Positions 1 to 8,601 of a stretch of DNA of 64,000 nt are shown piece by piece. The stretch comes from Stenotrophomonas chelatiphaga (lineage in GTDB: Bacteria; Pseudomonadota; Gammaproteobacteria; Xanthomonadales; Xanthomonadaceae): positions 1 to 64,000 of the forward strand of contig NZ_LDJK01000008.1 of assembly GCF_001431535.1 (NCBI RefSeq), in the 5' to 3' direction. The notes under the pieces are model-generated. The model worked only from the letters and a program-made list of their open reading frames with translations, was not told the origin of the DNA and did no database searches. The stretch's first letter is position 1; the number at the start of each line of letters is the position of its first letter. A program made the position numbers and the translations under genes.

Positions 1-53
1 GGGGGCGGGGCGGCGATAGAATGCAGGTCACTCCCAACAAGGATGTTGAAGCC

Positions 54-1391
54 ATGGTGCGTGCGTCACTTGTCTCTCTTGCCCTGATCCTGCTGCACCC
101 GCAAGCCCATGCAGAAACCACATGGCGGGGTACCAGTGACGTATCGAAGGTGAGTGGCTCGGGCGATGTACTGACGCCTGGGGGTTCACGACTGACCCTG
201 TCATCGGATCAGGAAGGCAAGGAAGCGTTCTTCGGTTCGATCGCCTCGCTGGACGCCGCACCGTACCGCGGCCAGGACGTGGTCCTTTCGGGAATCCTTG
301 AAGTGGAAGAGGGCGCTGGCACTGCCGCGCTGTGGATACGTGCCGATGAGGCCCGCCAGCCCGTTGCCTTCGACAGCACCCGACACACACCCGTGAACCT
401 GCAGCATCGCGCGCAGTCGCGTGAGGTGCGGCTGTACGTCCCACGCACCGCGACCCACCTGAGGTTGGGCGTCACCATGACCGGTGTCGGGCGCATCAAA
501 GCAGCGTCGCTGCGGCTGCAGGCCGAGGTTCCAGCCCATAGCGATGTGTCGGCCTACGACGTGCTGGACGCTGCCATCTCACAGATTGAGACCAAGGCCC
601 TCAACCGGTCCCGGGTGGACTGGAAAGCCGAGCGCGCCCGGTTGCTCACTGAAGATCTGAAGGACCTCCCCGCGCAGGAAGCGCACCCGCGTATCCGCAT
701 CGCGCTCTCCAGCCTGGCCGACCGGCACAGCGGGCACCTGACCCGGAGCGGGATGGAAGCGCTTCGGACAAGCGCCAATCCCAGCCAACCGGTGCAGGCA
801 AGCGTGTCGGACAACGTGGGCTATCTGCGGATGCCGGGCCTGAGCGGCACCGATCCCGAAGCCACCCGCCAGTTTTCTGCCAGCGTCTGTCGCAGGCTAG
901 AGGACATGGCCAGCGAGGCAGTGCACGGCGTGATCGTGGACCTGCGCGTGAACAGCGGCGGAAACATGTGGCCGATGGTCAGTGGCCTGCTGCCATTGCT
1001 GGGAGAAGGAAACATCGGCGCGTTTCGTGATGCCGACGGGAAGGTCAGCCCGTGGAAGGCCAGGGCGGTGGGCGGCTGCACGGCGGACATGGCCACGACG
1101 CCGGTGGCCGTCCTGATCAGCCGCAGCACTGCAAGTTCGGGGGAGGCCGTCGCCACGGCGTTCAGAGGCCGACCTGGAACCCGGTTCTTTGGGCAGCCTA
1201 CGGCCGGTCTCGCCACGGGAAACGCGCGGGTCCCGCTGCCCGATGGCAGCGCATTGATGCTGACGCAGAGCAACTTCCTCGACCGTACCGGCCAGCTCGT
1301 GCCGGACCGGCTGACGCCGGACGTCCTGGTCGAGAAGGGCCAGGATCCCCTCGCGCTCGCCCGTTCTTGGCTGGTTCCAGCACCGGAGTGA
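54..1391 (+). CDS. Secreted S41-family (tail-specific type) peptidase
   Basis: Predicted serine peptidase of family S41, probably periplasmic. I chose the ATG at 54 rather than the one at 21 because it opens directly into a signal peptide (basic start, hydrophobic LVSLALILL stretch, cleavage after AHA), giving 445 aa. The C-terminal half carries the S41 fold: a VDLRVNSGG strand near residue 295, then TASSGE near residue 360 with the expected nucleophile serine, then a GQPTAG turn. The lysine that follows the turn in bacterial C-terminal processing proteases is not present here, so it resembles the IRBP/tricorn-like branch. The N-terminal 170 residues are not recognised. It stands alone, with a short minus-strand gene converging on it. 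Family assignment is good; the substrate is unknown. Confidence 0.85.
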   Translation: MVRASLVSLALILLHPQAHAETTWRGTSDVSKVSGSGDVLTPGGSRLTLSSDQEGKEAFFGSIASLDAAPYRGQDVVLSGILEVEEGAGTAALWIRADEARQPVAFDSTRHTPVNLQHRAQSREVRLYVPRTATHLRLGVTMTGVGRIKAASLRLQAEVPAHSDVSAYDVLDAAISQIETKALNRSRVDWKAERARLLTEDLKDLPAQEAHPRIRIALSSLADRHSGHLTRSGMEALRTSANPSQPVQASVSDNVGYLRMPGLSGTDPEATRQFSASVCRRLEDMASEAVHGVIVDLRVNSGGNMWPMVSGLLPLLGEGNIGAFRDADGKVSPWKARAVGGCTADMATTPVAVLISRSTASSGEAVATAFRGRPGTRFFGQPTAGLATGNARVPLPDGSALMLTQSNFLDRTGQLVPDRLTPDVLVEKGQDPLALARSWLVPAPE

Positions 1392-1401
1392 GTTGACCGC
1401 G

Positions 1402-1647
1402 CTAGACCGACCGCAGGTCCGTGTGGGCAGGCGCCAACCCGGCGTTGGAAAGCGCCTGGCGGTTGCTGCACTGTCCGCACTCCATGACCAGCCCACCGGA
1501 AAGGTGATGAACGGCACCGTCATTGACCGTGGTCACGTGCCCGCATCGCCGGCAGCGGGCGGTAATGGAATCCACGACTTCCTCGTCCATCTCTGGTATC
1601 CGGACCATATCGAAGGACAGGATCTGGAACGCACCTGTGTTTGTCAT
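1402..1647 (-). CDS. Small zinc-ribbon-like hypothetical protein
   Basis: An 81-residue protein with two CxxC pairs (CRRC near residue 32 and CGQC near residue 57), the spacing of a small zinc ribbon. A clear ribosome binding site (AGGA, 6 nt before the ATG) supports the start. It has no signal peptide or membrane segment. The gene is convergent with the S41 peptidase, with only 10 nt between the stops. Function unknown; such small ribbons are often nucleic-acid or protein binding, which is inference only. Confidence 0.6.
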   Translation of the reverse strand: MTNTGAFQILSFDMVRIPEMDEEVVDSITARCRRCGHVTTVNDGAVHHLSGGLVMECGQCSNRQALSNAGLAPAHTDLRSV

Positions 1648-1848
1648 GATTGATCCTGATGACGCATCGTTTCGTGACTGTGTGAGCTCGGACGTTAGGC
1701 CTGCCCGCGTTCAGTGGCGGACGCTGCCACGTGAGGGTCGCGCAAAATACCCACCAGCGACGACTTCGCACGCAGCACATGCCACGTGCACCCGGAATAG
1801 ACGAGCCGAAGCGCAGGGTTGTTGGCAGACGCCCTAGCCGGACCTGCC

Positions 1849-2439
1849 ATGAGCGATTTCCCTGCATCCCGGGCGGCCACGCCGCCGCCCCCCGCTACCA
1901 CGCGCGCCGCTCTTCTGTATCCGCTGCGCCTGACCATCAACGGCGAGCCGCATACGCTCGAAGTCGAATCCACGGTCAGCCTGCTGGACCTGCTGCGTGA
2001 CCGCCTGCAGCTGACCGGCACCAAGAAAGGGTGCGATCACGGCCAGTGCGGCGCCTGTACGGTCCTGGTGGAGGGGCGCCGCATCAACAGTTGCCTGACC
2101 CTGGCGGTCATGCAGGAAGGTGCGGAGATCACAACGGTCGAAGGACTGGCGAACGGGGATGAGCTGCATCCGCTGCAACAGGCTTTCATCGCCAAGGACG
2201 CCCTGCAGTGTGGCTACTGCACGCCCGGCCAGCTGTGCTCGGCGCAGGGGCTGATCAATGAAGGCCAGGCCTGCACCCGTGACCAGGTGCGCGAACTGAT
2301 GAGTGGCAACATCTGCCGCTGCGGGGCCTACCCGCAGATCACCGACGCGGTGATGGCGGTGCTGGACGAATCCCAGGGCCCGGCTGCAACACCCGAAGCA
2401 TCCCCCGCGCACTGGACACCCGGCACGGTGCCGGCATGA
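1849..2439 (+). CDS. paoA: Aldehyde oxidoreductase iron-sulfur subunit (PaoA-like)
   Basis: The small subunit of a molybdenum hydroxylase of the xanthine oxidase family. It passes electrons from the molybdenum cofactor to FAD through two [2Fe-2S] clusters. The plant-type cluster motif [13 protein letters not shown] lies near residues 61-73 with a fourth Cys in NSCLTL. The second cluster is formed by CGYCTPGQ and CRCG near residues 121-160. The ATG at 1849 is preferred to an upstream in-frame codon at 1819. E. coli PaoA (YagT) starts with a twin-arginine signal; here the N-terminus is a short Ala/Pro-rich tail with no RR motif, so a cytoplasmic location is likely. Its stop overlaps the next start (ATGA), so paoABC is one operon. 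Confidence 0.9.
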   Translation: MSDFPASRAATPPPPATTRAALLYPLRLTINGEPHTLEVESTVSLLDLLRDRLQLTGTKKGCDHGQCGACTVLVEGRRINSCLTLAVMQEGAEITTVEGLANGDELHPLQQAFIAKDALQCGYCTPGQLCSAQGLINEGQACTRDQVRELMSGNICRCGAYPQITDAVMAVLDESQGPAATPEASPAHWTPGTVPA

Positions 2440-3479
2440 TTCCCGCCACCTACGAACGCGCCGCGTCGCTGCAGCACGCCTTGCAGCAGCTTGCCAGTGC
2501 CTCCGCACGCCCCATCCAGCCGATCGCCGGCGGCACCAACCTGCTCGACCTGATGAAGCTGCAGCTGACGCAGCCCAGCGGACTGCTGGACATCAACGCG
2601 CTGCCGCTGGACACCATCACCGGCACCGAAGAGGGCGGCCTGCAGCTCGGCGCCACTGCCCGCAATGCCGATACGGCGTACCACCCGTTGGTGGAACGCG
2701 AGTATCCGCTACTCTCGGCGGCGATCCTGGCGGCGGCATCGCCACAGATCCGCAACATGGCCAGCAATGGCGGCAACCTGCTCCAGCGCACGCGCTGTAC
2801 CTACTTCTACGACCGTGCCACGCCCTGCAACAAGCGCGAGCCGGGCAGTGGCTGTTCGGCCGTGGGTGGGCTGACCAAATACCACGCGATCCTTGGCGCC
2901 AGCGAACACTGCATCGCCACGCACCCGTCCGATATGTGCGTCGCCCTCGCGGCGCTGGACGCCACGGTGCATGTGGCCAGCCTGCGTGGCACCCGCGCGA
3001 TCCCGTTCAGCGCGTTCCATCGCCTGCCGGGTGACCAACCCGAGCAGGACAGCACGCTGGCGGCGGACGAGCTGATCACCCACCTGACCCTGCCACCGGC
3101 CGGACGGTTTGCCGCGCATAGTGCCTACCTGAAGATCCGCGAGCGCCTGTCCTATGCGTTCGCGCTGGTGTCTGTCGCCGCCGCGCTGGAGATCGGGCCT
3201 GACGGACGCATTGTCGATGCGCGCCTTGCCTTGGGCAGCGTGGCGCACAAGCCGTGGCGCAGCACCGAGGCCGAACAGCGGCTGATCGGCAGCCTGCCGG
3301 ATGCTGCGGCCTTCGATTCAGCGGCCGAGCGGCTGCTGGAAGGCGCGCAGTCGCAGGGTCAGAACGCCTTCAAGATCCCGCTTGCACGCCGCGCCGTGGT
3401 GCGCGCCCTGCAGGCTGCCACCGAGGGCACCATCGACAATCGTGGCGGACGCCGCGGCCAACCGGAGCATGCCGCATGA
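2436..3479 (+). CDS. paoB: Aldehyde oxidoreductase FAD-binding subunit (PaoB-like)
   Basis: The medium, FAD-binding subunit of the same molybdo-flavoenzyme, 347 aa. The FAD-binding signature AGGTNLLDLMK is near residue 30 and the second flavin motif NGGNLLQRTRC near residue 115. Downstream Cys residues (RTRCTYFYD, PCNKRE, GSGCSA, between about 118 and 142) match the insertion that carries an extra [4Fe-4S] cluster in E. coli PaoB, so this is the PaoB/YagS type rather than a generic xanthine dehydrogenase subunit. It overlaps paoA and paoC by 4 nt (ATGA), implying translational coupling and stoichiometric assembly. Confidence 0.9.
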   Translation: MIPATYERAASLQHALQQLASASARPIQPIAGGTNLLDLMKLQLTQPSGLLDINALPLDTITGTEEGGLQLGATARNADTAYHPLVEREYPLLSAAILAAASPQIRNMASNGGNLLQRTRCTYFYDRATPCNKREPGSGCSAVGGLTKYHAILGASEHCIATHPSDMCVALAALDATVHVASLRGTRAIPFSAFHRLPGDQPEQDSTLAADELITHLTLPPAGRFAAHSAYLKIRERLSYAFALVSVAAALEIGPDGRIVDARLALGSVAHKPWRSTEAEQRLIGSLPDAAAFDSAAERLLEGAQSQGQNAFKIPLARRAVVRALQAATEGTIDNRGGRRGQPEHAA

Positions 3480-5755
3480 GCGCCTACCCCAAGCAACCGC
3501 AGGTTCCCGTCGCAGAGCCGGGAACCGGCCACGTACCGACCGGCACCGGAACGCCACGCATCGATGGCCGGGCCAAGGTGACCGGCCAGGCGCGCTACGC
3601 CGCAGAGTGGCCCGCAACGGACCTGGTGTACGGCGTGGTGGTAAACAGCAGCATCGCCAAGGGGCGCATCCTTGGATTTGACCTGGACGCTGCGCAGGCG
3701 GTGCCGGGCGTGTTGAAGGTGCTGACCCACCTGAATCGCCCGCACATGCGCGGTGCCGGCATCTTCTACAAGGACATGACGGCCCCCGCAGGGTCGCCGT
3801 TCCGGCCGTTGTACGATGCGCAGGTCCGCTATAGCGGCCAGCCGGTGGCGCTGGTCCTGGCCGAGACCTTCGAAGCGGCCCGTCATGCGGCGGGGCTGGT
3901 GGAGGTACGCTATAAGACCGAGGCGCATGAAACCAACCTGGTCGCCTCCGTCGAACGGGCACGCGAGCCGCGCAAGATGAAAGCGGGATTCTCCGCACCG
4001 CCCAAAGACAAAGGCGAGCCGAACCAGGCCTTCGCACAGGCCGCGCACCGTATCTCGGCCGACTTCTACAGCGGCGTCGAACACCACAACCCGATGGAGC
4101 TGTTCGCCAGCACGGTGATCCGCGACGATGATGGCCACCTGACCATCCACGACAAAACCCAGGGCTCGCAGAACAGCCGCTGGTATGTCTCACATGTGTT
4201 CGGCCTGCCCAAGCGCAAAGTGACGGTGCGCAACGCCTACGTGGGCGGCGCTTTCGGTTCCGGGCTTCGCCCGCAGTACCAGCTCCCGCTGGCAGTGATG
4301 GGCGCGCTGGCGCTGGAGCGCTCGGTGCGGGTGGTCCTGACCCGCCAGCAGATGTTCACCTTCGGTCACCGTCCGGAAACCGTGCAGCGGGTGAAGCTCG
4401 CCGCCGATGCCGATGGCACGCTGCGCTCCATCTGGCACGAGGCGGTGGCCGAGACGTCACGGATCGAGGATTACGTGGAGGTGGTGGTCAACTGGAGCGG
4501 CCAGCTGTATGCGTGCGACAACGTGCACGTGGGCTACAAGGTCGTCGACCTCGACCAGTACACGCCGATCGACATGCGCGCCCCGGGCGCGTCGCACGGC
4601 ATGCATGCGCTGGAAGTGGCGATGGACGAGCTGGCCAACGAGGTCGGCATCGACCCGCTGGCCTTGCGGCTGAAGAACTACGCCGAGACCAATCCCGCAG
4701 ATGGCAAGCCGTTTTCCACCAAGGCCCTGCGCGAGTGCTACCGCCGCGGCGCAGAGCGCTTTGGCTGGGCCGATCGCGCCCCCCTGCCGCGGGCCCGCCG
4801 CGAAGGCAACGAATGGGTCGGTTGGGGCATGGCCACCGGCCAGTGGGATGCGATGCAGATGTTCGCGCGCGCCCATGCCGAGCTGCACGCCGATGGCCGG
4901 CTGGTGGTCAGCAGCGCCGCCACCGACATCGGCACCGGCACCTATACGGTGATGAGCATGATCGCCGCCGAGGCCTTGGGCCTGCCGCTGGAACAGGTCA
5001 CCTTCCAGCTGGGCGATTCCACGCTGCCGGTGGCCCCTATCGAGGGCGGCTCATCGCATGTCAGCACGGTGGGCTCGGCCGTGGACGGGGCCTGCGCCAA
5101 GCTGCGCCGGCAGCTGCTCGCGCTCGCTGCCGGCACGCAATATTCCGCGTTCAACCGTGCCGGGCTGGATGACGTGGTATTTGCCAACGGCACCCTGGCC
5201 CTGCGCGATGATCCGGCAAGCGCCATCGCGCTGACCACGCTGCTGGCCGACGCCGGCAAGGCCAGCATCGAAGCCAAGTACCTGCTGCTGCCCAATGTGT
5301 TGAAGCAGCGCCGCTATACCCGCGCCACGCACAGCGCCGTCTTCGTGGAGGTGCGGGTGGACGAGGAACTCGGCACGGTGCGGGTGATGCGCGTGGTCAG
5401 CGCCATTGCTGCCGGCCGCATCCTCAATCCCACCACCGCCCGCAGCCAGATCATCGGCGGGGTAGTGTGGGGCATCGGCGCGGCACTGCACGAGCACACC
5501 GAATCCGACCACCGCTTCGGCCGCTTCATGAACCACGATCTGGCGCAGTACCATGTCTCGGTGAATGCCGATATTCATGACGTGGACGTGCTGTTCGTGG
5601 AAGAAGACGACCGCGTGGTGAGCAGCCTTGGCGCGAAGGGTGTAGGGGAGATCGGCCTGGTGGGTGTGTCGGCGGCGATCTGCAATGCCATCCATCACGC
5701 CACCGGCAAGCGCATCCGCAGTACGCCGATCACCCCGGACAAGGTGATGGCGTAG
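3476..5755 (+). CDS. paoC: Aldehyde oxidoreductase molybdenum-binding subunit (PaoC-like)
   Basis: The large catalytic subunit (759 aa; E. coli PaoC is of similar length), holding the molybdenum-cytosine-dinucleotide cofactor that oxidises aldehydes to acids. The reading frame is open upstream to 3254, but the start at 3476 overlaps the paoB stop (ATGA) and begins just before the conserved RIDGRAKVTG domain. Visible family motifs are GGAFGSG near residue 255, DMRAPGASHG near 365, and GAKGVGEIGLVG near 720, which contains the catalytic Glu. No paoD-type chaperone or cofactor-maturation gene follows, so maturation must rely on genes elsewhere. A likely role is detoxification of aromatic or aliphatic aldehydes. 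Confidence 0.92.
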   Translation: MSAYPKQPQVPVAEPGTGHVPTGTGTPRIDGRAKVTGQARYAAEWPATDLVYGVVVNSSIAKGRILGFDLDAAQAVPGVLKVLTHLNRPHMRGAGIFYKDMTAPAGSPFRPLYDAQVRYSGQPVALVLAETFEAARHAAGLVEVRYKTEAHETNLVASVERAREPRKMKAGFSAPPKDKGEPNQAFAQAAHRISADFYSGVEHHNPMELFASTVIRDDDGHLTIHDKTQGSQNSRWYVSHVFGLPKRKVTVRNAYVGGAFGSGLRPQYQLPLAVMGALALERSVRVVLTRQQMFTFGHRPETVQRVKLAADADGTLRSIWHEAVAETSRIEDYVEVVVNWSGQLYACDNVHVGYKVVDLDQYTPIDMRAPGASHGMHALEVAMDELANEVGIDPLALRLKNYAETNPADGKPFSTKALRECYRRGAERFGWADRAPLPRARREGNEWVGWGMATGQWDAMQMFARAHAELHADGRLVVSSAATDIGTGTYTVMSMIAAEALGLPLEQVTFQLGDSTLPVAPIEGGSSHVSTVGSAVDGACAKLRRQLLALAAGTQYSAFNRAGLDDVVFANGTLALRDDPASAIALTTLLADAGKASIEAKYLLLPNVLKQRRYTRATHSAVFVEVRVDEELGTVRVMRVVSAIAAGRILNPTTARSQIIGGVVWGIGAALHEHTESDHRFGRFMNHDLAQYHVSVNADIHDVDVLFVEEDDRVVSSLGAKGVGEIGLVGVSAAICNAIHHATGKRIRSTPITPDKVMA

Positions 5756-5778
5756 GCTACGCTGGGGGGGCTGCAGGG

Positions 5779-5801
5779 GTAGGGCGCCGGAAGCGCGCTA
5801 C
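5779..5801. terminator. GTAG-headed hairpin between convergent genes
   Basis: Two 9-nt arms (5779-5787 and 5793-5801) pair with one mismatch around a 5-nt loop. They lie just after paoC and touch the stop codon of the convergent gene. It may serve as a bidirectional terminator. The GTAG head also recalls the REP-type palindromes of Stenotrophomonas. There is no T-tract. Confidence 0.4.
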
Positions 5802-6286
5802 TCCTTGGCCCCCTGCGTGTAACTCACCTTGCCATCCTGCTCGATGAACCGAAGCTCCGGATGGCCCTGGTAGGTCGTCAACATAGCGACCGATCCGTTC
5901 TGATGGATGACAAACAGCGACGCCCCGGCCTTCTCATTGGCCACCACCTTGAAGACTTCGCTGCCGTCGCCTGCACCATCCAGCGTCAGCACCGCCTCAT
6001 CGCCGGTGTCGACCGTGAGGTAGCCACCGCGCTCATTGCCGTCTGGACCATTCAGCAGGATGCCGGCTGCAGCTGCCACGCGTTCTTCGCGCTTGCCGAG
6101 GACCATCGGCCCGTTCACCGGCGCGCCGATCTCCACGCGGGACACCCCCGATGCGTCCCTGACGATCAGGCCACGGGCTTCCAGGATGCGGGATGGATCA
6201 TTCGCCTGACGCGCTTCATGCAGGGCGAAGAGCGAGATGGCCACCGCCGTCAGCGAGATGGCGATGTTGAGCAGGAGTCCTTTCAT
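5798..6286 (-). CDS. Hypothetical protein with one N-terminal membrane anchor
   Basis: A 162-residue protein. I chose the ATG at 6286 because GGAG sits 6 nt upstream and it leads straight into a membrane segment (LLLNIAISLTAVAISLFAL, about residues 3-21). The rest is soluble, Gly/Asp-rich and probably outside the membrane. It has several repeating beta-like turns (ILNGPDGNERGG, LTLDGAGDG, VIHQNGS) that look like a short run of beta-strands. I do not recognise a family. It faces paoC convergently and is divergent from the serine hydrolase at 6436. Confidence 0.6.
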   Translation of the reverse strand: MKGLLLNIAISLTAVAISLFALHEARQANDPSRILEARGLIVRDASGVSRVEIGAPVNGPMVLGKREERVAAAAGILLNGPDGNERGGYLTVDTGDEAVLTLDGAGDGSEVFKVVANEKAGASLFVIHQNGSVAMLTTYQGHPELRFIEQDGKVSYTQGAKE

Positions 6287-6435
6287 GTCTATCTCCATGA
6301 ATGTAAAGCGCGTTCGCTCAATGATCCACGATAAGCGATGCTTCAAGCAAACCGGACCGATCCTCAGGCCAAGGGCATTGACTACGCTTGCGTCTGGTCC
6401 AATAGTCACCTCGGCCAGAACGCAATGGAGGGCGC

Positions 6436-7854
6436 ATGACCGCAGGTGCAAGCCGGTTCCCGTTCCAGCGCTTGGGTTTGGCGGTAGCGCTGTATGTGCT
6501 GGCATCAAGCGCCGTTGCCAAGCCGCCCGCCGAAGCGGCGTTTGATGCCTGGCTGGCGGCGTTCAACAGCAACGAAAAGGCCAGGCTTCAAGCGTTCAAC
6601 GAACAGCACTTCGCCGACGCGGATCTCAACCTTGATTACCTGCTCGACAGCCGCGAGGAAACCGGCGGTCTCGACGTTGTAGCGGTTGAGCGGAATGAGC
6701 CCGGTGTCTTCGTGGCCATGACACGGGAGCGCAGTTTCCCGGCCTACCGGCGGGTCACGATCACCGCTGGCGAGGCTGGCGACATGAAGCTGTCCGAGAT
6801 CAAGCAGGAGCCGCAGCCGATGCCGGAGGATGAGGCGCTGAAGGCGCTGGATTCATTTGCCACGCACCTTGCGGAGGCCGACCGCTTCTCGGGCGCACTT
6901 GTCATCGAACGAAATGGCAAACGGCTGTATGGAAAGGCATTCGGGCTGGCAGATCGCGAGGCCGGCGTGCCCGTGCGGCTCGACACCCCGTTCCTGTTCG
7001 CCTCACAAGGCAAGATGTTCACTGCGGTTGCGGTCTTGCAGATGATCGACGCCGGCAAGCTGCAGTTCGATGATCCCATCGGGAAATACCTGCCGGACTA
7101 TCCAAACAAGGAGATGGCGAAGGTCACCGTCCGGCAGCTGCTCACCCACCAGGGCGGCACCGGCGATATCGGCGTCCTCCTGCCGGAGGAGGGTGGCAAT
7201 CGTGCCTGGGTCCGCACCATCGACGATCTCATGAAGCTCAACGGTGATCGCGGTCCGTCGTTCGCGCCCGGCGCGGCCTTCGACTACTCCAACTATGGCT
7301 TCCTGCTGCTCGGCGCCTTGGTGGAAAAGGTCAGCGGACAGAGCTACTACGACTATGTGGACAAGCACCTCTTCCGTCCTGCCGGCATGGCTGCCACCCA
7401 CTATCCAGACAAGGAACACTTGTCGGGCATCGCGAGCGGCTACAGCCAGGGGAGTGACGGAATGCTGGTGCCAAGCGTCAGCCAGCTTCCCTGGCGGGGA
7501 TCGCCCGCCGGCGGTGGGGTTACCACCGTCGAAGACCAACTGCGCTTCGTGGACGCGTTGAAGGCCGGCCTCCTGATCCCATTGCCACTGTTGCAGGAGG
7601 CGATCAAGCAGCAGACCGACTGGTATGGCTATGGCTTCATTTCATCCGGCCCGGAGGAGTTCCCGCATTGGGGCCATGGCGGGGGCGCCGCCGGCACCAG
7701 CGCGGCGCTTTCTGTCTACCCGAGCAACAACATGAGCATGGCCTGCCTGAGCAACCGCGACCCGCCCGTCTGCGACCGACTGCTCATCAATCTGCATTGG
7801 CATCTGTCTCCGCCCGCTGATGAGGACCGCGGCAATGCGCAGATCTCCGATTGA
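6436..7854 (+). CDS. Secreted serine hydrolase, beta-lactamase/DD-peptidase (class C) fold
   Basis: A 472-residue exported enzyme of the serine beta-lactamase-like superfamily. A signal peptide (hydrophobic LGLAVALYVLASSAVA) precedes about 120 residues of an extra N-terminal domain. The penicillin-binding fold then shows SQGK (SxxK, near residue 190) with the nucleophile serine, YSNYG (YxN, near 285), and WGHGGG (HxG-type third motif, near 412). Such enzymes are often esterases or D-aminopeptidases rather than true beta-lactamases, so resistance should not be assumed. The downstream gene starts within its last 20 nt, so the two are probably co-transcribed. Confidence 0.85.
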   Translation: MTAGASRFPFQRLGLAVALYVLASSAVAKPPAEAAFDAWLAAFNSNEKARLQAFNEQHFADADLNLDYLLDSREETGGLDVVAVERNEPGVFVAMTRERSFPAYRRVTITAGEAGDMKLSEIKQEPQPMPEDEALKALDSFATHLAEADRFSGALVIERNGKRLYGKAFGLADREAGVPVRLDTPFLFASQGKMFTAVAVLQMIDAGKLQFDDPIGKYLPDYPNKEMAKVTVRQLLTHQGGTGDIGVLLPEEGGNRAWVRTIDDLMKLNGDRGPSFAPGAAFDYSNYGFLLLGALVEKVSGQSYYDYVDKHLFRPAGMAATHYPDKEHLSGIASGYSQGSDGMLVPSVSQLPWRGSPAGGGVTTVEDQLRFVDALKAGLLIPLPLLQEAIKQQTDWYGYGFISSGPEEFPHWGHGGGAAGTSAALSVYPSNNMSMACLSNRDPPVCDRLLINLHWHLSPPADEDRGNAQISD

Positions 7855-8455
7855 GTGGATGCTTCTGGTCGCCGGTCTCCTCGGCGCGATCGGTTTGGCG
7901 AGTTCGGATTTCCAGCCCAGCAGGGGACTGCAGTTCGCCGCCGGCGTCATCGCGGTGCTGACAGCCTTCTGGGCCGTGTGGGCGCAGCCCAGACCCGACG
8001 TGGTTTACTCGCCTCTTCAAGGCAGGCGCAGGCAAGTGCGTTCGCTGTATTCCCCTTCATGGGTGGTATTCCCAGCGGCGTTGTTGGCCGGATGGGTCTT
8101 CACCGCCCATGGGGCGGGCATGATGCTGGCGTCCGTCGTCGGGGTCGATCACACCCGGAACGGGACCGTGATGTACAGCGCAAGGCATGAGCCTCCTGCT
8201 CGCTCGCGCCGGCCTCCCTGCACGGTCCTCTCCGTTGTGGTGGAGACAGGGCGCGGCCCGGTGCACGTCCGGCATTGCGACGCGTCTCTGGGGGGCCGCA
8301 TCCTACCCACCGGCATGGATGTCACGTACCGCACACGCGAGTCGGCGCTCGGGTTGTTCGTGGATCGTGAGCCCGCGCTGCCGCAACTGGATGCGGCTCT
8401 GGAGATGGCTGATCGAGCAGAGCAGCAAGCAGCCCGCGCCGCCGGACGACGCTAG
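7835..8455 (+). CDS. Hypothetical inner-membrane protein
   Basis: A 206-residue protein of unknown function. The ATG at 7835 has AGGA about 9 nt upstream and is favoured over an in-frame ATG at 7820. Two hydrophobic hairpin segments lie near the start (EWMLLVAGLLGAIGLASS and FAAGVIAVLTAFWAVWA), and a third follows (VVFPAALLAGWVF). A soluble C-terminal part contains two Cys (PPCTVLS, RHCDAS) and an Ala-rich tail. It overlaps the serine hydrolase by 20 nt, suggesting coupled expression. No catalytic motif is seen. Confidence 0.6.
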   Translation: MRRSPIEWMLLVAGLLGAIGLASSDFQPSRGLQFAAGVIAVLTAFWAVWAQPRPDVVYSPLQGRRRQVRSLYSPSWVVFPAALLAGWVFTAHGAGMMLASVVGVDHTRNGTVMYSARHEPPARSRRPPCTVLSVVVETGRGPVHVRHCDASLGGRILPTGMDVTYRTRESALGLFVDREPALPQLDAALEMADRAEQQAARAAGRR

Positions 8456-8601
8456 CTCTTGCGAGCCGGATCCGGCTGCTTGCCGGCCTGAGTCCTCAGC
8501 CAGAAGGGCAGGGCCATGGCAGGAAATGACGCAACAGCGACATTGTTGCCGTGATGGGATGGGCAAAGAATGCACGCACATTCCCCCTCTACGGCAGCAC
8601 C

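Noticed and set aside
3254-3475. Upstream extension of the PaoC-like reading frame
   Set aside because: It overlaps paoB by 220 nt and has no family similarity; the ATGA overlap at 3476 is the credible start.
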